Assembly (NCBI GenBank): GCA_024195585.1
Contig: SWBL01000144.1
Span: 1 to 64,000, forward strand
DNA length: 64,000 nt
Source of the DNA: Aureobasidium sp. EXF-3400
Taxonomy: Eukaryota; Ascomycota; Dothideomycetes; Dothideales; Saccotheciaceae
Direction of reading: 5' to 3'
A program made the position numbers and the translations under genes. The notes beneath the pieces are model-generated. The model ran no database searches. It was not told the DNA's origin and worked only from the letters and a program-made list of their open reading frames with translations. Positions 9,777 through 21,125 of the stretch are shown piece after piece (the stretch's first letter is position 1; every line of letters begins with the position of its first letter).

Positions 9777-10316
9777 CTATCTTATCGCACTCGAAACACG
9801 CTGTCTTGCAGAGGAGCCTATGTGGTCAATTTCCGAGGTTGTTGTGTGTTCAAATACGGAGCCGCTCGCTCTCGCTTTCTCTCGATGTTTGCGAGAAGAT
9901 GCCGCCAGTGCCGAGGTTCGGGATCGACTTCGCTTCTGAAACACAAACGCCAAGTGCTCGAGAACGCCTTCCACCAATTCTTCCACTGCTCGCGTGTCGA
10001 GCTTGCAGCTGCCCTCGATTTCTCCTGCTCTATTGGGTCTACTCGAATCCATTTTATCGCTTCGCCGTTGCAGAGGCTTGCCGGGAGATTGTTCTCCTCT
10101 GGATGTCATGCGAAGGCTTTTCGGTCGACAGGGAAGAGAGCGAGACGGGACTTCTACTCGTGTTGACCTCTTACTCCTACTTGTAGCAGAAGAGGACTGA
10201 TCACACACCGGTCTGTCTTCCTCCTCGACGGCTTTCGTCGAATTAAACCCCACAAAGTCATGGGTCACGCTGAGTACACCGCTCCAGCACAATTCGATGT
10301 CCTTATTCATGTCCAT
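9777..10316 (-). CDS. Possible small hypothetical protein (179 aa)
   Basis: An ATG-initiated open frame of 179 codons (ATG at 10316, stop at 9777). The product is Ser/Arg-rich and hydrophilic, with basic clusters (RSKRSTR, KSLRMTSRGEQ) and no recognisable domain, signal peptide or membrane segment. Overlapping open frames of similar length exist on the plus strand, so coding status is weakly supported. It is kept because it begins with ATG and has few non-polar low-complexity runs. It could equally be a chance open frame. Confidence 0.2.
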   Translation of the reverse strand: MDMNKDIELCWSGVLSVTHDFVGFNSTKAVEEEDRPVCDQSSSATSRSKRSTRVEVPSRSLPCRPKSLRMTSRGEQSPGKPLQRRSDKMDSSRPNRAGEIEGSCKLDTRAVEELVEGVLEHLAFVFQKRSRSRTSALAASSRKHREKARASGSVFEHTTTSEIDHIGSSARQRVSSAIR

Positions 10317-11203
10317 CTTCCGTGAACCTGTTTCTGCTAACTGCCATCTGCTATTGTATGCAGTCTAACATACGCCAGTGCGGCGCAGATAGCCTGTACC
10401 AAACTTTGCCTTGCAGGTCTGCCTCGACCTCGCTTATCACGAACTTCTTGCCGTTCCCCTCAAATCTACGCAGTAGGGCCTTCCCGAATAGCTGAGATAG
10501 TATTTGCATTCAGCTGAACAAGCGACTGCTAACTGCTACCATTACATACTTTGCAATGCAAAGTTCGTGTGTCCTCGTCTCATTGTTCTTGTGGCGTCTT
10601 CCACGGCTTCTAAGTATCAAACTCTAGTTCAGCGCGCCGTTGGACCATGTGTGCGAACCGCTGTCAGAAGACGAGACTTTTCGGACATCAGGAACTTGAC
10701 ATCTCTGAACCCACCCTCTCGGCACATGAAATCTACTACTGTCTGATCTCATCTGTTTCATCTCTCCAGGGCTTTTTACCCATATGAGCCGCCGTGCTCT
10801 TTCGTGGTTCAGATCTGCTTCGGCATGCGATCGATATATTATGTTTTGTGCCTTACGCAATGCAGGAAGCTCATGCTGCGAACCGAGCACTGGTGCGATG
10901 CATACGAGCCTCGACTTCTCCATACACAGGAAGCGAATTCCGGGAGCTGAACAGTCATCATTGCGTGGTAGCGATGTTCGTGATGCACCCTAGACGCCGC
11001 TCGGTCCTCTTCACCACGAGGATTCACCATCTCATTCGCTCATATCCGCCAGTATTTGCTAGTGCCCTCATAGAATATTGCAAGTGGCTTCGGAATGGCG
11101 GACCCATAGATCTGGAATCTGGTAAGTATATACTTACTCGATCCGCCGCTACACCACCTCCCCGACATCTCTCCTGCGTCTGTCGCTGGATGTGGACAGC
11201 GTG
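10317..11203. other. Intergenic region upstream of the rhodopsin-domain gene
   Basis: 887 bp without a supportable gene. Several open frames of 60-136 codons overlap on both strands but have no recognisable sequence. It should hold the promoter of the gene starting at 11204. Confidence 0.4.
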
Positions 11204-12536
11204 ATGGCAGACACTTTCGACGTATCACTCCTTCCCAATGTGCTGGAGTTGCAGCCTAAGGCACACCTCATGATTGGGTTTGGTGTCACGTTCTTTATCC
11301 TGGTTTGGGTATCAATCGCTACCCGGGTCTATGTCCGTCTATTTATGATCAGGGCATTCGGATGGGACGATGTTACACTCCTTATGGCATCAGTGAGCTT
11401 TGTAATCATCATAACAAAAGCCTTGTGCTGACAACGTGTAGGTTACATTCTCGTCGTTCTGCGCCTGCTTGCTGGTCGAAGCTAGATATTGCCGCAGCCC
11501 AGAAGTAGAAACAGCCTACTCAACGGCGAATGTCGATGAAATCTGGGTGGTGTTGACGAAGGCCCTGGAGGTATCTATAGATCAGCCATTGATCGGTACT
11601 CTTGATACTGACTTGCCATAGTTTGTCGTCATATACAACGCTCTCTACATCCTCACCACGATCCTCTTCAAAATCAGTCTAGCAATCTTCTTCCTCCGGA
11701 TCGTGGTAGTCAAATGGCAACGCCGCCTGATATACATTTCGACTGGAATCTACACCCTTTACAGCATCATCTTTATCTTTCTCGTCACATTCCGCTGCGG
11801 AAGCCCACCAGACCTGCTCGTCAACGCATTCAAAGGAAAATGCATCTCGAACGAAGCGATAATGCCTCTGGTCTACATCTCTGGTGCACTCAACGCCGCG
11901 GGTGATGTCGTCTTTGCAACACTTCCTGTCATCATCCTCTGGAATAGTCACATGCCACGTCGGGCGAAGCTATCGGCTGGTGTCCTCCTGAGTATGGGCT
12001 GTCTTGGCAGCATTGCTTCCATTATCCGTATTGCCTATCTTGGTGGACTCTCAGTCGATAAAGGGTTCTTCAAACACGCGATTGACGCCGGTCTACTTTC
12101 TGTCGTTGAGCCCGGTTTAGCGATTACTGCAGCATCGCTCTCAGCATTACGGTCATTGTTCAAGAGCATGGTGGAGAAAACACTACCATCTTTTTTTCAC
12201 ACAGGTTACGGCAGGACCAAACACAGTATAGCGAGCGATAGCAAAAGACACACGACTCGATCCCAGCGCGCCACACGACCGCGCACGAGCTTCGAAGATC
12301 AAAAGGGCTTCCAGGTGTTTGACAACTCGGCCTCGAGAACCCACACTGTCATTGCGACGAGTCCGAGGATTGAGATGGATGAGTTCGGCAGTGATGACAG
12401 CCACACTCTGCACAGAGCAAGCAGTCAAGGCTCGCTGGTCGAGCAGCATATGTACGAGACTACAAGGACTTGGGTGCCGCCGTATTCAGGCAAGGGCGTG
12501 ATGATGACTCGGGCGGTAAATGTGACCGAGCACTAG
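11204..12536 (+). CDS. Rhodopsin-domain (SAT4/PTH11-like) integral membrane protein
   Basis: Three exons: 11204-11392, 11442-11570 and 11622-12536 (introns 49 and 51 nt, donors GTGAGC and GTATCT, acceptors TAG), giving 410 residues. The ATG at 11204 is chosen because the frame extends upstream only to a GTG. The protein starts with an extracellular segment and then shows seven hydrophobic helices typical of the fungal rhodopsin-like family: TM1 near 20-40 ending TRVYVRLF, the family signature GWDDVTLL near residue 55, conserved Cys residues in the loops, and the LFKISLAIFFLRI helix. The last 120 residues are a Ser/Thr/Arg-rich cytosolic tail. Relatives include PTH11-type receptors involved in surface or host sensing; ligand and partner are unknown. 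It lacks an N-terminal CFEM domain. Confidence 0.88.
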
Positions 12537-14371
12537 AGCTCAGTGAACACATCACAGTATATAATGCGCAATGAATGTTTTTTTAGTATCGGGGTCCGCG
12601 GTGACCGTCAAGTGTTTCGTGCGTGTGGTTGGGGAATGTTGTCAATGTCAAAGAGAGACTTTTGATAAATGCTGAATACGACGAAACCATATAAGATGAT
12701 CAAAAGCCCCTCGATTCAGTTCTGTACTTACAGACAGCGTAGCGCGAGGTAGGCCTCTAGCGATAGCCATACCTCTAGAACATCTCCAGTGGCTGGAAGC
12801 GAGAATGAGTTGACGACGCTCGTGCTGAAGGATTCGAAAACCTGTCAATACGAGCTTTAGCCTCAATGTTGAAGGCAGCAACTTTACCAACACCCCGCTC
12901 ATATGCCAGAGAGCCCCCAAGCCTTTTCAAAAATCGAAAACCAATACGCTGTGCTCCGTATTGACATGCCCAGCGAACTCGAGATTGGACGGATTCTTCC
13001 CCAGAAACTTGTCTTGGACCTCGGATTCTTAGCTGCTTCTGGAATCGATTCTTTTTGAGGAGAAAAAGGACCGCGAACAGCGACACCAATGCGCACCGCG
13101 CCCCTAACGCACTGGCTTCTGGATCATCAGCATTGTCAAGTCTCGCCTGCAGCTCAGCTTCGACGCAACAGAAACAGTCGCGAAAGCGAAACGTTTGGAG
13201 AGATGAAGCAGCAACGACAACAATTTCAGCAAAAGCGTCTCCTGAGCTGAGGGTTCTCCTATCACGCGCGGCTTGGCAAAGATCGCGATAACGAAAACTC
13301 ACCTGCCGGCAAGAAGTGGGAGGGAAGACGCCTCGGTGACGGAGGTGGTAGGTCCTCCGCGATCCGCGCAACGGGTCGGAGGTCCGCTCTTGGTCGCAGT
13401 GGTCGGTTTCAACCAACGGTGGAACTTTCAACTTTTTGCGCGATGAGATTTTCTACACAGCCTCACTGGTGCCAACCGCGCGCGCGTCATTGACGACGGA
13501 CTTGTCCGAATCGAAATAATGCATAAGCGGACGCTCTTCTTGCCGATGGTGAAAGTACTGGAAGTAGCCCTGATGGAGCTGCATCTATCAATCCTTCGAG
13601 GGTGCAATCGGTGCCCTGGGAACATGATCGATTGGTGGCAGAACTTGATCGCCTATGAACCCTGATATGAGATTAGGGCCTCTTGACTGGAGAGCCAAGT
13701 CAATCAACTCCAGGTGTCCAACCTCAACGACGTGGAGGCGGTCCTTGGCAGACGGCTTGGGGTAGCTCTTGCCGAAATTTCGATATCCACCTTTTTTGGA
13801 GCAGCGTATGGAGAACGTGGGCCGAGAACCTGAGACACGCTGCGATACGGTCTCTTGAGCGTCGCAGACAAGGTGCTTCGAAATTCGAAACACATGTCAG
13901 CGACGTCGCGGACAGTGTTGCACCTTGCAAGGACATGAGGTTGTTGCAAGGTTGGCGGCTGAAGGATCAAAAAGCCAAGCAGAGTCATGATTACGGCAGC
14001 CACATGCGGCGCACGAGTCTCTCGAGGCGTTGTGTGTCAAACTCAATACTATCTGCCGCCAGCCTTCGACCATGGAAACCCACAATTTCGCAACAGATGA
14101 TACGGTGACACGATGGCCATGAGGCCAGTCGCCCGCCGAGCCCTGAAGGGCGCTGTGAACTTGGCAGTCGCTACGTTACGAATGTATAAGATCTACTTTC
14201 CCCAAGGTACCAGGGCTGTGCTTTGGTGTGCACGGGGTTGTTTGTTGCGGAATATTGCTTTCGATTCGGACCAAAGCAAATAACCTCCCTCTTTCTCTCA
14301 CCCATTCTTCAGAACTTCCGCCAGCGGAGTCTTGTCGACTCCAGCCCCCCTCCCGTCGCTCTCTTGGAAAT
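12537..14371. other. 1.8-kb gene-poor intergenic region
   Basis: No convincing gene. The longest minus-strand open frame (12775-13431) has no ATG near its start. Other frames of 100-140 codons overlap each other on both strands and look like chance products of GC-rich sequence. The right end should carry the promoter of the arylsulfotransferase-like gene. A decayed gene is possible but not demonstrable. Confidence 0.4.
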
Positions 14372-16164
14372 ATGTTATTACATCAACTCTGCAAGCACCT
14401 GCGATTGGCTGGTCTGCTGGTAGCCGCTGTGGCTGGTCTCCTCGTGGCATTACTAGCGGTCCATCAATTCGTGCTTCCCGTCGTCGGCTGGATCTTTCCT
14501 TCGCTGGAATCAACATTCTTTGATCTCGCCGTCTATGGTGGCTACCCGCAAAGGAGCTACGTCTCGCACAACTTGACATCACCAGACTTGCAACAAGTAA
14601 AATGGGACGACAAATGCGACAATGGCTTTATCTTTATCTCTCCCCAGGGTAAATCGGTTGAACACCCTGGTCCTATGATCCTAGATGCAAGAGGAAACCT
14701 TGTATGGCAGACAGACCAATACGGACAGGCCATGAACTTGAAGGTCCAGGAGTACAAGGGTGAGAAATACCTTACCTTCTGGGCTGGTCTCCGAGGATCG
14801 AGCTTTGGCTATGGAAACTACTATATGGTAAGCACATCCAACTGCCTGTCGCCGACTCTTACTAACATGTTCCCCAGCTCGACTCTTCGTACCAAGAAAG
14901 ATATCAAGTCTCTGCCGTCGGCGAGGGCCTGAAGGGCGACCTTCACGAATTCACTATCACAAAAGATGGCACGGCACTCATTACCGTCTACAACGTAACA
15001 CAAACCGACATGACTGCTATGCGAAGGCCGGTGGATGGCTGGATCAACAACAACTTGTTCCAAGAGGTTGATGTCGAGACTGGCAAGCTGCTCTTCGAGT
15101 GGAATGCGCTAGACCACTTCTCCATCATGGACTCGTTCTACACCCACCCGCTGGCCGGTTACTGGGACTCAATTCCATATGACTGGTTCCACATCAACAG
15201 CGTTGAAAAGGACGACAATGGCGACTACCTCATCTCATCTCGTCACCTTGGTTCCATCATCAAGGTCAATGGCACTACTGGCGACGTTGTCTGGACTCTT
15301 GGAGGAAAGAAGAACACTTTCAAGGACATCTCGAACGGCGAAGCCACGACTTTCAGCTGGCAACACGACGGTCGCTGGCTGGATCAGGACCAAGGCACTC
15401 TCACACTCTTCGACAACAGCGATGCTGGTCCCCTTCATCTCGACGCTTCCTACTCCACCGCGCGCATGATTCAGGTCAACACAACCGATAACACCGCAAG
15501 ACTCGTACATAAATATATCTCGGACCGATACACTCGCGCTGCGTCACAGGGCTCTGTCCAGGTTCTTCCTTCTACAAACACCGTTTTTGTCGGTTGGGGC
15601 CACTCGCCAGTTTTCTCGGAATTTGACATCGACGGCACGTTGATCTGCGAGGCCCATTACGGTGCACAGTACATTTCACACTACGGGCGTGTAACATCCT
15701 ACCGCTCGCTCAAGGCCGATTGGGTTGGTGCGCCTATTGAGCCCCCGAGAGCAAAAACACAGGCTGGAAGGTTATACGCATCCTGGAGCGGCGCCACAGA
15801 AGTTGCGACGTGGACGTTACAATCCGCCGATTCCTCATCAGATGCCGAATTCACCGACGTCGATGTAGCCGACAAGGTCGCTTTCGAGACCTCTTTCCTA
15901 CTACCTGACGAAAGCTCAGAAATACGGTATCGCGTCGTTGCCTCCGACGAGGAAGGCAACATCCTCGGAACATCTGACGTTGCGACCGAAGACACGACGG
16001 CAATCGCAACAAGTGTGTGGAGTGTGTTGCTCCCACTTGGAGGCATCTTTGGCGTGCTGGTAGGCTTTTGGGCCGTCCGACGCTTCAGAAAGGGCGAACG
16101 CGTTTTGCCAAGGTGGAAGAAGGGGTCGAGCAATAGCTATACGCACAAGTATAGCCCCTTGTGA
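14372..16164 (+). CDS. Arylsulfotransferase (ASST)-family membrane-anchored protein
   Basis: Two exons, 14372-14827 and 14878-16164, with a 50-nt intron (donor GTAAGC, branch ACTAAC, acceptor CAG), give 580 residues. The ATG at 14372 precedes a signal-anchor helix at about residues 12-35 (LAGLLVAAVAGLLVALL). The central part matches fungal ASST-like beta-propeller proteins: GFIFISPQG, GPMILDARGNLVW, DLHEFTIT, an H-S/D-F-centred region around NALDHFSIMDS, the ISSRHLGSIIKVN strand and TFSWQHDGRW. A second membrane helix lies near 545-565, followed by a basic cytosolic tail. Bacterial ASST transfers sulfate between phenolic compounds; fungal members are mostly uncharacterised and the sulfate-transfer activity is only inferred. 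The large domain is predicted to face the lumen or the outside. Confidence 0.85.
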
Positions 16165-17342
16165 TCCCTGAGCAAGTCTATTGTTTGATTTTTAGCGACC
16201 TAACATTCTTGTACATACTACTCTTACAACACACTTTGGGTAATGGAGCCTTGTTGGGCATGTAAATACAATTGTCCTCCAGATTATATCTTTTGTGACT
16301 TCGCGTCTTCGTTGTCATGTCTTCTCGGTGTCTTGAACATGTACGCTAAAGATTCCTATTCTCTAGTCTAAGTCTTTCTCGTGTCGCTGTGATTGCCATT
16401 GTTCCGGCAAGCAATTTATCCGAATGCTGTGCATAAACGAAAGGGCTTCATGCTAGAGCGCCCCTCAGAGGATACCTATCTTGGATCTTGAGTTCCCAAC
16501 CCTTCAGTCCATCGATACCACTGTCCGAATCAAATTGGTCAAGTTGGAACCTCATAAGATCCGTCTTCTTAGGCAGCAAGATGTTTCTGTGTCAGCCTTA
16601 GTTTGACAAGGAATGTGCCATAGCTTGTTGTTGTCCGCTTGACCAATATGTCATCGCTAATTTTGAAACTTGATTTCCTTGATTTACTCCTCAAGACCAT
16701 ACAAATATCAAGCATCGACATATACAAATACTATGTCATGTACCAGAGAGACTATATGTCTTATTATTCCTGTCCAAATGCTTTTCGTTGTGGTTGTCGT
16801 CGACATCAAAAACCCGAAACAGGGTGACGAGCGCAGCGAGAGAATCGGAGATAGCGTAACACCGACCCGAGGCCTTATGTATCGTCATAGGATACCGAGA
16901 ACGAGTGCATGCATGGCATGCGCCGGCCATCGACAGGGGTGCAATACAGATCTGGTTGCACAAGAAACTCGATGGACGAGAAGGGGCTTTGTTCGGGCTG
17001 ATCAAGGCGACTGCACGATGTTGCCAGCCATCCATCACATCAACGGTCAGCTTGGAAGACTGATGATATCACAGAAGTGAAGGTATAACAAGATGGCAGA
17101 GCAATAACAGAATCTCACTAAGGCAACGATGCATGGGTATGAAACCAAAGTGCCAATCGTGCCAATGAAGCCATGTTAGCAAATAACGTGGATAGATGAT
17201 CTCGAGATCTGGACCTGTGATGACGGCTTACTTGCCGAGCCGTCGATCAGCAAGGTGGATCGGTTAGATATATAGAGGGCCTTGAAGCCATCGCGGTTCC
17301 CCTCTCATATCATCTCCCATTTCTGAATATCACGAAATAACC
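16165..17342. other. Intergenic region, PEBP-like gene promoter at right end
   Basis: 1178 bp without a supported gene. The only clear element is the TATA-like box near 17265, listed separately. Confidence 0.5.
17265..17273 (+). promoter_or_regulatory. TATA-like box of the PEBP-like gene
   Basis: GATATATAGAG lies about 75 bp upstream of the ATG at 17343, a typical spacing for a fungal core promoter with a short leader. Confidence 0.5.
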
Positions 17343-18075
17343 ATGAAGCCATCTCAACTCTTGCTCGGCATTGCTGCCGCTGGTATCCAGTTTGCTGCTG
17401 CAGCTACACCTGCAGGTTCAGAACCTCAGGTGCCCAACACTTTGGGCCTTGCTTTTGAAAAGAACATCGTGCAACCTGGTGAACTCATCGATCAAGCCGG
17501 TGAGTCTCTCTTCTATTACTCTTCTCTACCAAAGATATATCAACGACTAACGTTTCGAAACAGTCGCCGATGCAGCACAACCAACCCTCTATGCCCCTCA
17601 CCCAAGACTCAACAACCGCAACCTCAAAAAGCACAAGTCTCCCCAAAAGGACAAGACCTACCTCTTTACCCTGGTAGACTTGAACCTGCCATTCTTCGCT
17701 CTGCCCAATACCACCGATTTCGCATCTCTGGTTCCCGGTATCGGACCAAACCGCACCACACGCCTTCACTGGTTCGAATACAACGTCCATGCTGTCCCTC
17801 CTCGCCAGCAACTTCAGAACTTCTCGGCACCGGTGGCTGAATATCAGGGTCCTATGCCGCCACAGGGAGATGAGCCGCATAATTATGTGTTGTACTTGTT
17901 TGAGCAGCCTGAGGGTTGGAAGCCTGATTTGACTGCTGTGGCTGCGTATGCGAATGCTAGTGACTCGTTTGCGAGGATGAACTTTTCGGTAGCGGCGTTG
18001 GAGAAGCAGGTTGGAAAGCCTGTTGCTGCTAACTACTTCTTGGTGGAGAATGAGAATAACACTAAGAGTGGTTGA
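17343..18075 (+). CDS. Secreted phosphatidylethanolamine-binding protein (PEBP)-like
   Basis: Exons 17343-17499 and 17564-18075 (64-nt intron, donor GTGAGT, branch CGACTAAC, acceptor CAG) give 222 residues. Residues 1-20 are a signal peptide. The mature part follows the PEBP fold order: YLFTLVDLNLPF corresponds to the DPDAP strand, then RLHWFEYNVHA, then YQGPMPPQGDEPHNYVLYL and FEQP, which match the conserved GP-x-PP-x-G-x-H-xY segment that lines the anion-binding pocket. The DPDAP motif is degenerate (VDLNLP), so ligand binding may differ from canonical members. Secreted PEBP-like proteins are common in ascomycetes; their function is unknown. The nearby TATA box suggests a regulated promoter. 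Confidence 0.85.
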
Positions 18076-18547
18076 GTGTGTTGAATAGGATGAGTATGTA
18101 ACTTAATGATGGACAGAGTATAGAATATGATCAATCGTGCAGTTTGTATTCTGTCTCTATAGGATCGTGTGTACTGCTGTATTAGATGCGCGTTGATGCG
18201 CGTTGATGCGCGCCGTGCTGTAGAACCTTTCTGACGGAAAGACTTGTAGACGGGATGGTGCAGCAGACCTACCAGCGGAAAACTTGTCACGCTATGGCGG
18301 TCTATAATTTGAAGTCTCAAGTTTTGCTTCGACCGTCTGTGTAGCAGGAGACAAGCTTTTGTTCAACGTCCGAGTAAGGCTTGGTCGAGCTTTGCAGCTT
18401 CTGCGTATTGGACGCGTAGTGTGCAGAATACCAATCAATGTATGTTCGAGCACGCTGTGGTTGCATCAAGCAAGACCGAGTATGCTAGAAACCAGATTTA
18501 TTGCCGAGGGTGGAGGTGTGGATGGGTTTGGTGTCTTGTTTGATGGT
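18076..18547. other. Intergenic region between convergent genes
   Basis: 472 bp between the 3' ends of the PEBP-like and SAP18 genes. It contains a short tandem repeat, three copies of TTGATGCGCG-type 10-mers near 18184-18212, and otherwise nothing notable. Confidence 0.5.
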
Positions 18548-19303
18548 TCAGTAAGGTCTGTTTCTTCCTCCACCGCGCTCACGTTCAGAACCGCCACCAC
18601 CTCGACCTGAGCGAGCGTACTCGGGCACTCTCTCTCCTCGTCTCCATTCGCCGTGAGGAACGCGTTGTTGACCAAAGGCTCTGTCTCCAGCGAATTGACC
18701 TCTTTCGGACGCAGGCGGACGGCCGTTGTTGCCGCGCGGCGGGGGACCTCCTCGGCCAGAAGTACCTCTGATAGCGGGTGTGGCAGGAGGCAGAGGAGCG
18801 ACGGAGCCATCAGCCAGGGGAGGGAAGACGGCGCATGATATATAATCGCCGATGACGAAGCGGGCGTCTGCCAGTGTCTTTTGAGCGTCGCCGTGAACAC
18901 GTCCGAGACCAGCAGGATCGTTCTCTTGATCATAGTCGTCGCCTTGTCCCAAAATCACACTGCCCAGCTCTTTTGACAACCATCGGCCCGGAGCATCTGA
19001 GCCGCCAGACGGAGGAACACTGCGGGTATCGGGGAAGACCAGACGGTAGCCAATACGAGTGCCGACTGATGGTGATGGAAGCAGACCAGGTAGGGCGGTG
19101 GTCAGGAGAGAGGTCAGTTCTGCGAGAGTGCACGAGGGCCAGGTGTAGATCTGCAGACTCGACTGCTGTAACGATGAGGGCGGCGGCACAGTTGAGAATT
19201 CGTTGGGCGAGTGGAAGCCATTGGATCGGTAGTACAGTCTCAGGAGGAAAGGCGTCGTCGTCTGTCTATCAATCTTCTGATCGGGAGTGGGTTGGAGCGC
19301 CAT
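18548..19303 (-). CDS. SAP18: SAP18-like Sin3-associated polypeptide
   Basis: Single exon, ATG at 19303, 251 residues. The N-terminal 160 residues show the SAP18 ubiquitin-like fold signature: KIDRQTTTPFLLRL then YYRSNGFHSPNEF, followed by LQIYTWPSCTLAELTSLL, IGYRLVFPDTR and a VHGDAQKTLADARFVIGDYISCA segment. The last 90 residues are RG/RGG-rich (SGRGGPPPRG, RSGRGGGGSE), an RNA-binding-type tail that is longer than in animal SAP18. In animals SAP18 belongs to the Sin3-HDAC corepressor and, with RNPS1 and Acinus, to the ASAP splicing complex. The RGG tail supports a nuclear RNA-linked role here, which is inference. Confidence 0.92.
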   Translation of the reverse strand: MALQPTPDQKIDRQTTTPFLLRLYYRSNGFHSPNEFSTVPPPSSLQQSSLQIYTWPSCTLAELTSLLTTALPGLLPSPSVGTRIGYRLVFPDTRSVPPSGGSDAPGRWLSKELGSVILGQGDDYDQENDPAGLGRVHGDAQKTLADARFVIGDYISCAVFPPLADGSVAPLPPATPAIRGTSGRGGPPPRGNNGRPPASERGQFAGDRAFGQQRVPHGEWRRGERVPEYARSGRGGGGSERERGGGRNRPY

Positions 19304-20237
19304 TATCGTGTTGCAATGATGGAGAGAGTGAATTCTGTCTCTCGCATGCGACTGACAGCTCCAGACTTGGGCGGGTTCGATGTCTTGGCAGCATCATCGC
19401 AGCTTCCTCGTCACTCTCCGCTCCGCTGCCTCCGCTGCTCCTTCGCTCCTTCACATGCTTGTCATACATTAATATCATCTACTCATTCTTGTTGTGAGAA
19501 CTCACTGCTTTAGTCGCCCACTTACTGTGGCCTAAGCTGGTCTCACTGAGTGATTTTCCAGTGACATGCCAGCAACATTTGTGCGTTGGCCCTTTTCGAC
19601 CACACCATGACTCTTGAGTCTCGAGTCTGCATGGCCCGTCCTCCTTCCAAATATTGAACGCGCCTCTCTCAGCTTCGCCGACTCTGATAACTTCCAAAGC
19701 AGAACCATGGAACTTATTCCCAGCGTTCTGGAACCCTTCTTCGCCATCGTCACTCTCCACAACAAGAACGAGAAACCGTCAGACCGTTGCTCACCCAATG
19801 CTAAATTCTACTCTGTTCAGCTCTGCTTGTCGTCTATTCACCTACACCTCACTTTTTGCAGTAATAAACCTCAATTCCTTGTTATTCCTCGATTCCTCAT
19901 TATTCAATCAGTACTTGCAGCATCATCTGAACGCAATACCTGTGGTCTAGATAATCTGCCTGCTTGTCCTCGCCGGAGTTGAACTACGCCGTGCTCCCAA
20001 AAATGCCGTATCCGTTATGACCGTTCAACTTTCAATATATCATCGTTCCCGCTTGAGACACTTCTGCTTCTATCCTACTCAGGTATACAAATCAACATAA
20101 TGGTATAAGAGTCTGCCTTCTGCTTGAACCTCTACGCCGTATCATCTACATTCTCTTCTCTCGTTCTCTGTCCTACTATCTGCAGATATCGCTCTTCTTT
20201 TCTACATCAATCCTCAATCACCTAATACCTAATCAAC
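19304..20237. other. Intergenic divergent promoter region (SAP18 / Ser-Lys protein)
   Basis: 934 bp between divergent genes. The segment before 20238 is pyrimidine-rich (CTCTTCTCTCGTTCTC), as is common at fungal transcription starts. No gene supported. Confidence 0.45.
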
Positions 20238-21125
20238 ATGCACGCTGCAACTCTCCTTCTCCCTATTCTTGCCGTTCTGGCACAGGCTGCTCCCAATGCT
20301 GCACCCAAGAGCGATGACTACGCTGCCATGCCTGGTCCCGGCCAGGGTCAGGCCCAGGCCAGAGCACACATGAAGGCTGCTGGTCTAGCCATGAATGCTC
20401 CCATGTGAGTCGTTACTATCTCATAGCCGGTTCTCATACTAACAAGAATCAGGGTTGGCATGAACCACACCATGACTGCATCATCCACCCTCAGCCACTC
20501 GACTACCCCGATGACCAGCCTCTCGTCTACCTCTTCTAAGGTTGCATCGAGCCACAGCTCGGCCGCATCGGTCTCCTCCAAGGTTGGCCCCAAGCCTTCT
20601 GTCTCTTCCAAGGTTTCTTCCAAGCAGGCATCTGTCTCGTCGAAGCATTCCTCAATCAAGGCCTCTGTTTCCTCAAAGCAGAGTTCGGTCTCAGCCAAGG
20701 TCTCTTCCAAGAAGGCCTCTACCTCTTCCAAGGCCTCAGTCAAAGCCTCTTCCACCAAGGCTTCAGTCTCGCCCAAGCCTACAGCTTCGTCCAAGGGACC
20801 CCAGAAGCCCTCAGTCTCATCCAAGCACTCCTCTGTCAAGGCATCCGTCTCGTCCAAGCACTCCTCCGTCAAGGCCTCTGTATCTTCCAAGAAGGTCTCA
20901 GTATCCTCCAAGGTCTCTTCCAAGAAGGTCTCTGTTTCCACCAAGGCACCCGCCTCAACTTTGAAGACCACCACCAAGCCCAAGTCTAGCTCCAAGAAGC
21001 CTGCTCCTAAGCCTGAGTCCACTAAGAAGGCCAGCAGTAGCAGCTCTAAGAAGGCTGTGTCGACTGGGAAGTCCGTCGAGAAGTCTGAGAGCAAGAAGAA
21101 TGCTGCACCTACCCACCGCGCTTAG
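20238..21125 (+). CDS. Secreted Ser/Lys-rich repeat protein
   Basis: Exons 20238-20404 and 20453-21125 (48-nt intron, donor GTGAGT, acceptor CAG) give 279 residues. The N-terminus MHAATLLLPILAVLAQA is a clear signal peptide. From about residue 70 to the end the protein is almost only Ser, Lys, Ala, Val and Thr, arranged as degenerate units such as SSKASVSSK, HSSVKASVSSK and SSKKVSVSSK. There is no Cys, no folded domain and no GPI signal. Predicted features are high positive charge, dense O-glycosylation sites and intrinsic disorder. The repeat coding also keeps the opposite strand open for about 250 codons, which is an artefact. It may be a wall-associated or polyanion-binding protein; no family was recognised. 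Confidence 0.8.
20575..21060 (+). repeat. Degenerate coding repeat (TCC/TCT-AAG-rich)
   Basis: The coding DNA is built from units such as GCCTCTGTCTCGTCCAAGCA and TCTTCCAAGAAGGTCTC; the stretch near 20815-20900 contains two almost identical copies of the unit CTCCTCTGTCAAGGC. Confidence 0.7.

Noticed and set aside
9695..10186. Overlapping plus-strand open frames of 150-163 codons
   Set aside because: They overlap in different frames, with Arg/Ser/Leu-rich random composition; at most one strand here is coding.
12775..13431. 218-codon minus-strand open frame
   Set aside because: It opens with TTG and has no ATG until its last residues. An internal GTGAGT donor was seen, but no acceptor/start combination gives a convincing protein.
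13683..14108. 141-codon plus-strand open frame
   Set aside because: Random-looking composition with several competing frames on the other strand; no start context or splice support.
20348..21094. 248-codon minus-strand open frame rich in Glu/Leu/Thr
   Set aside because: It is the complement of the Ser/Lys repeat codons and stays open only because of that repetition.
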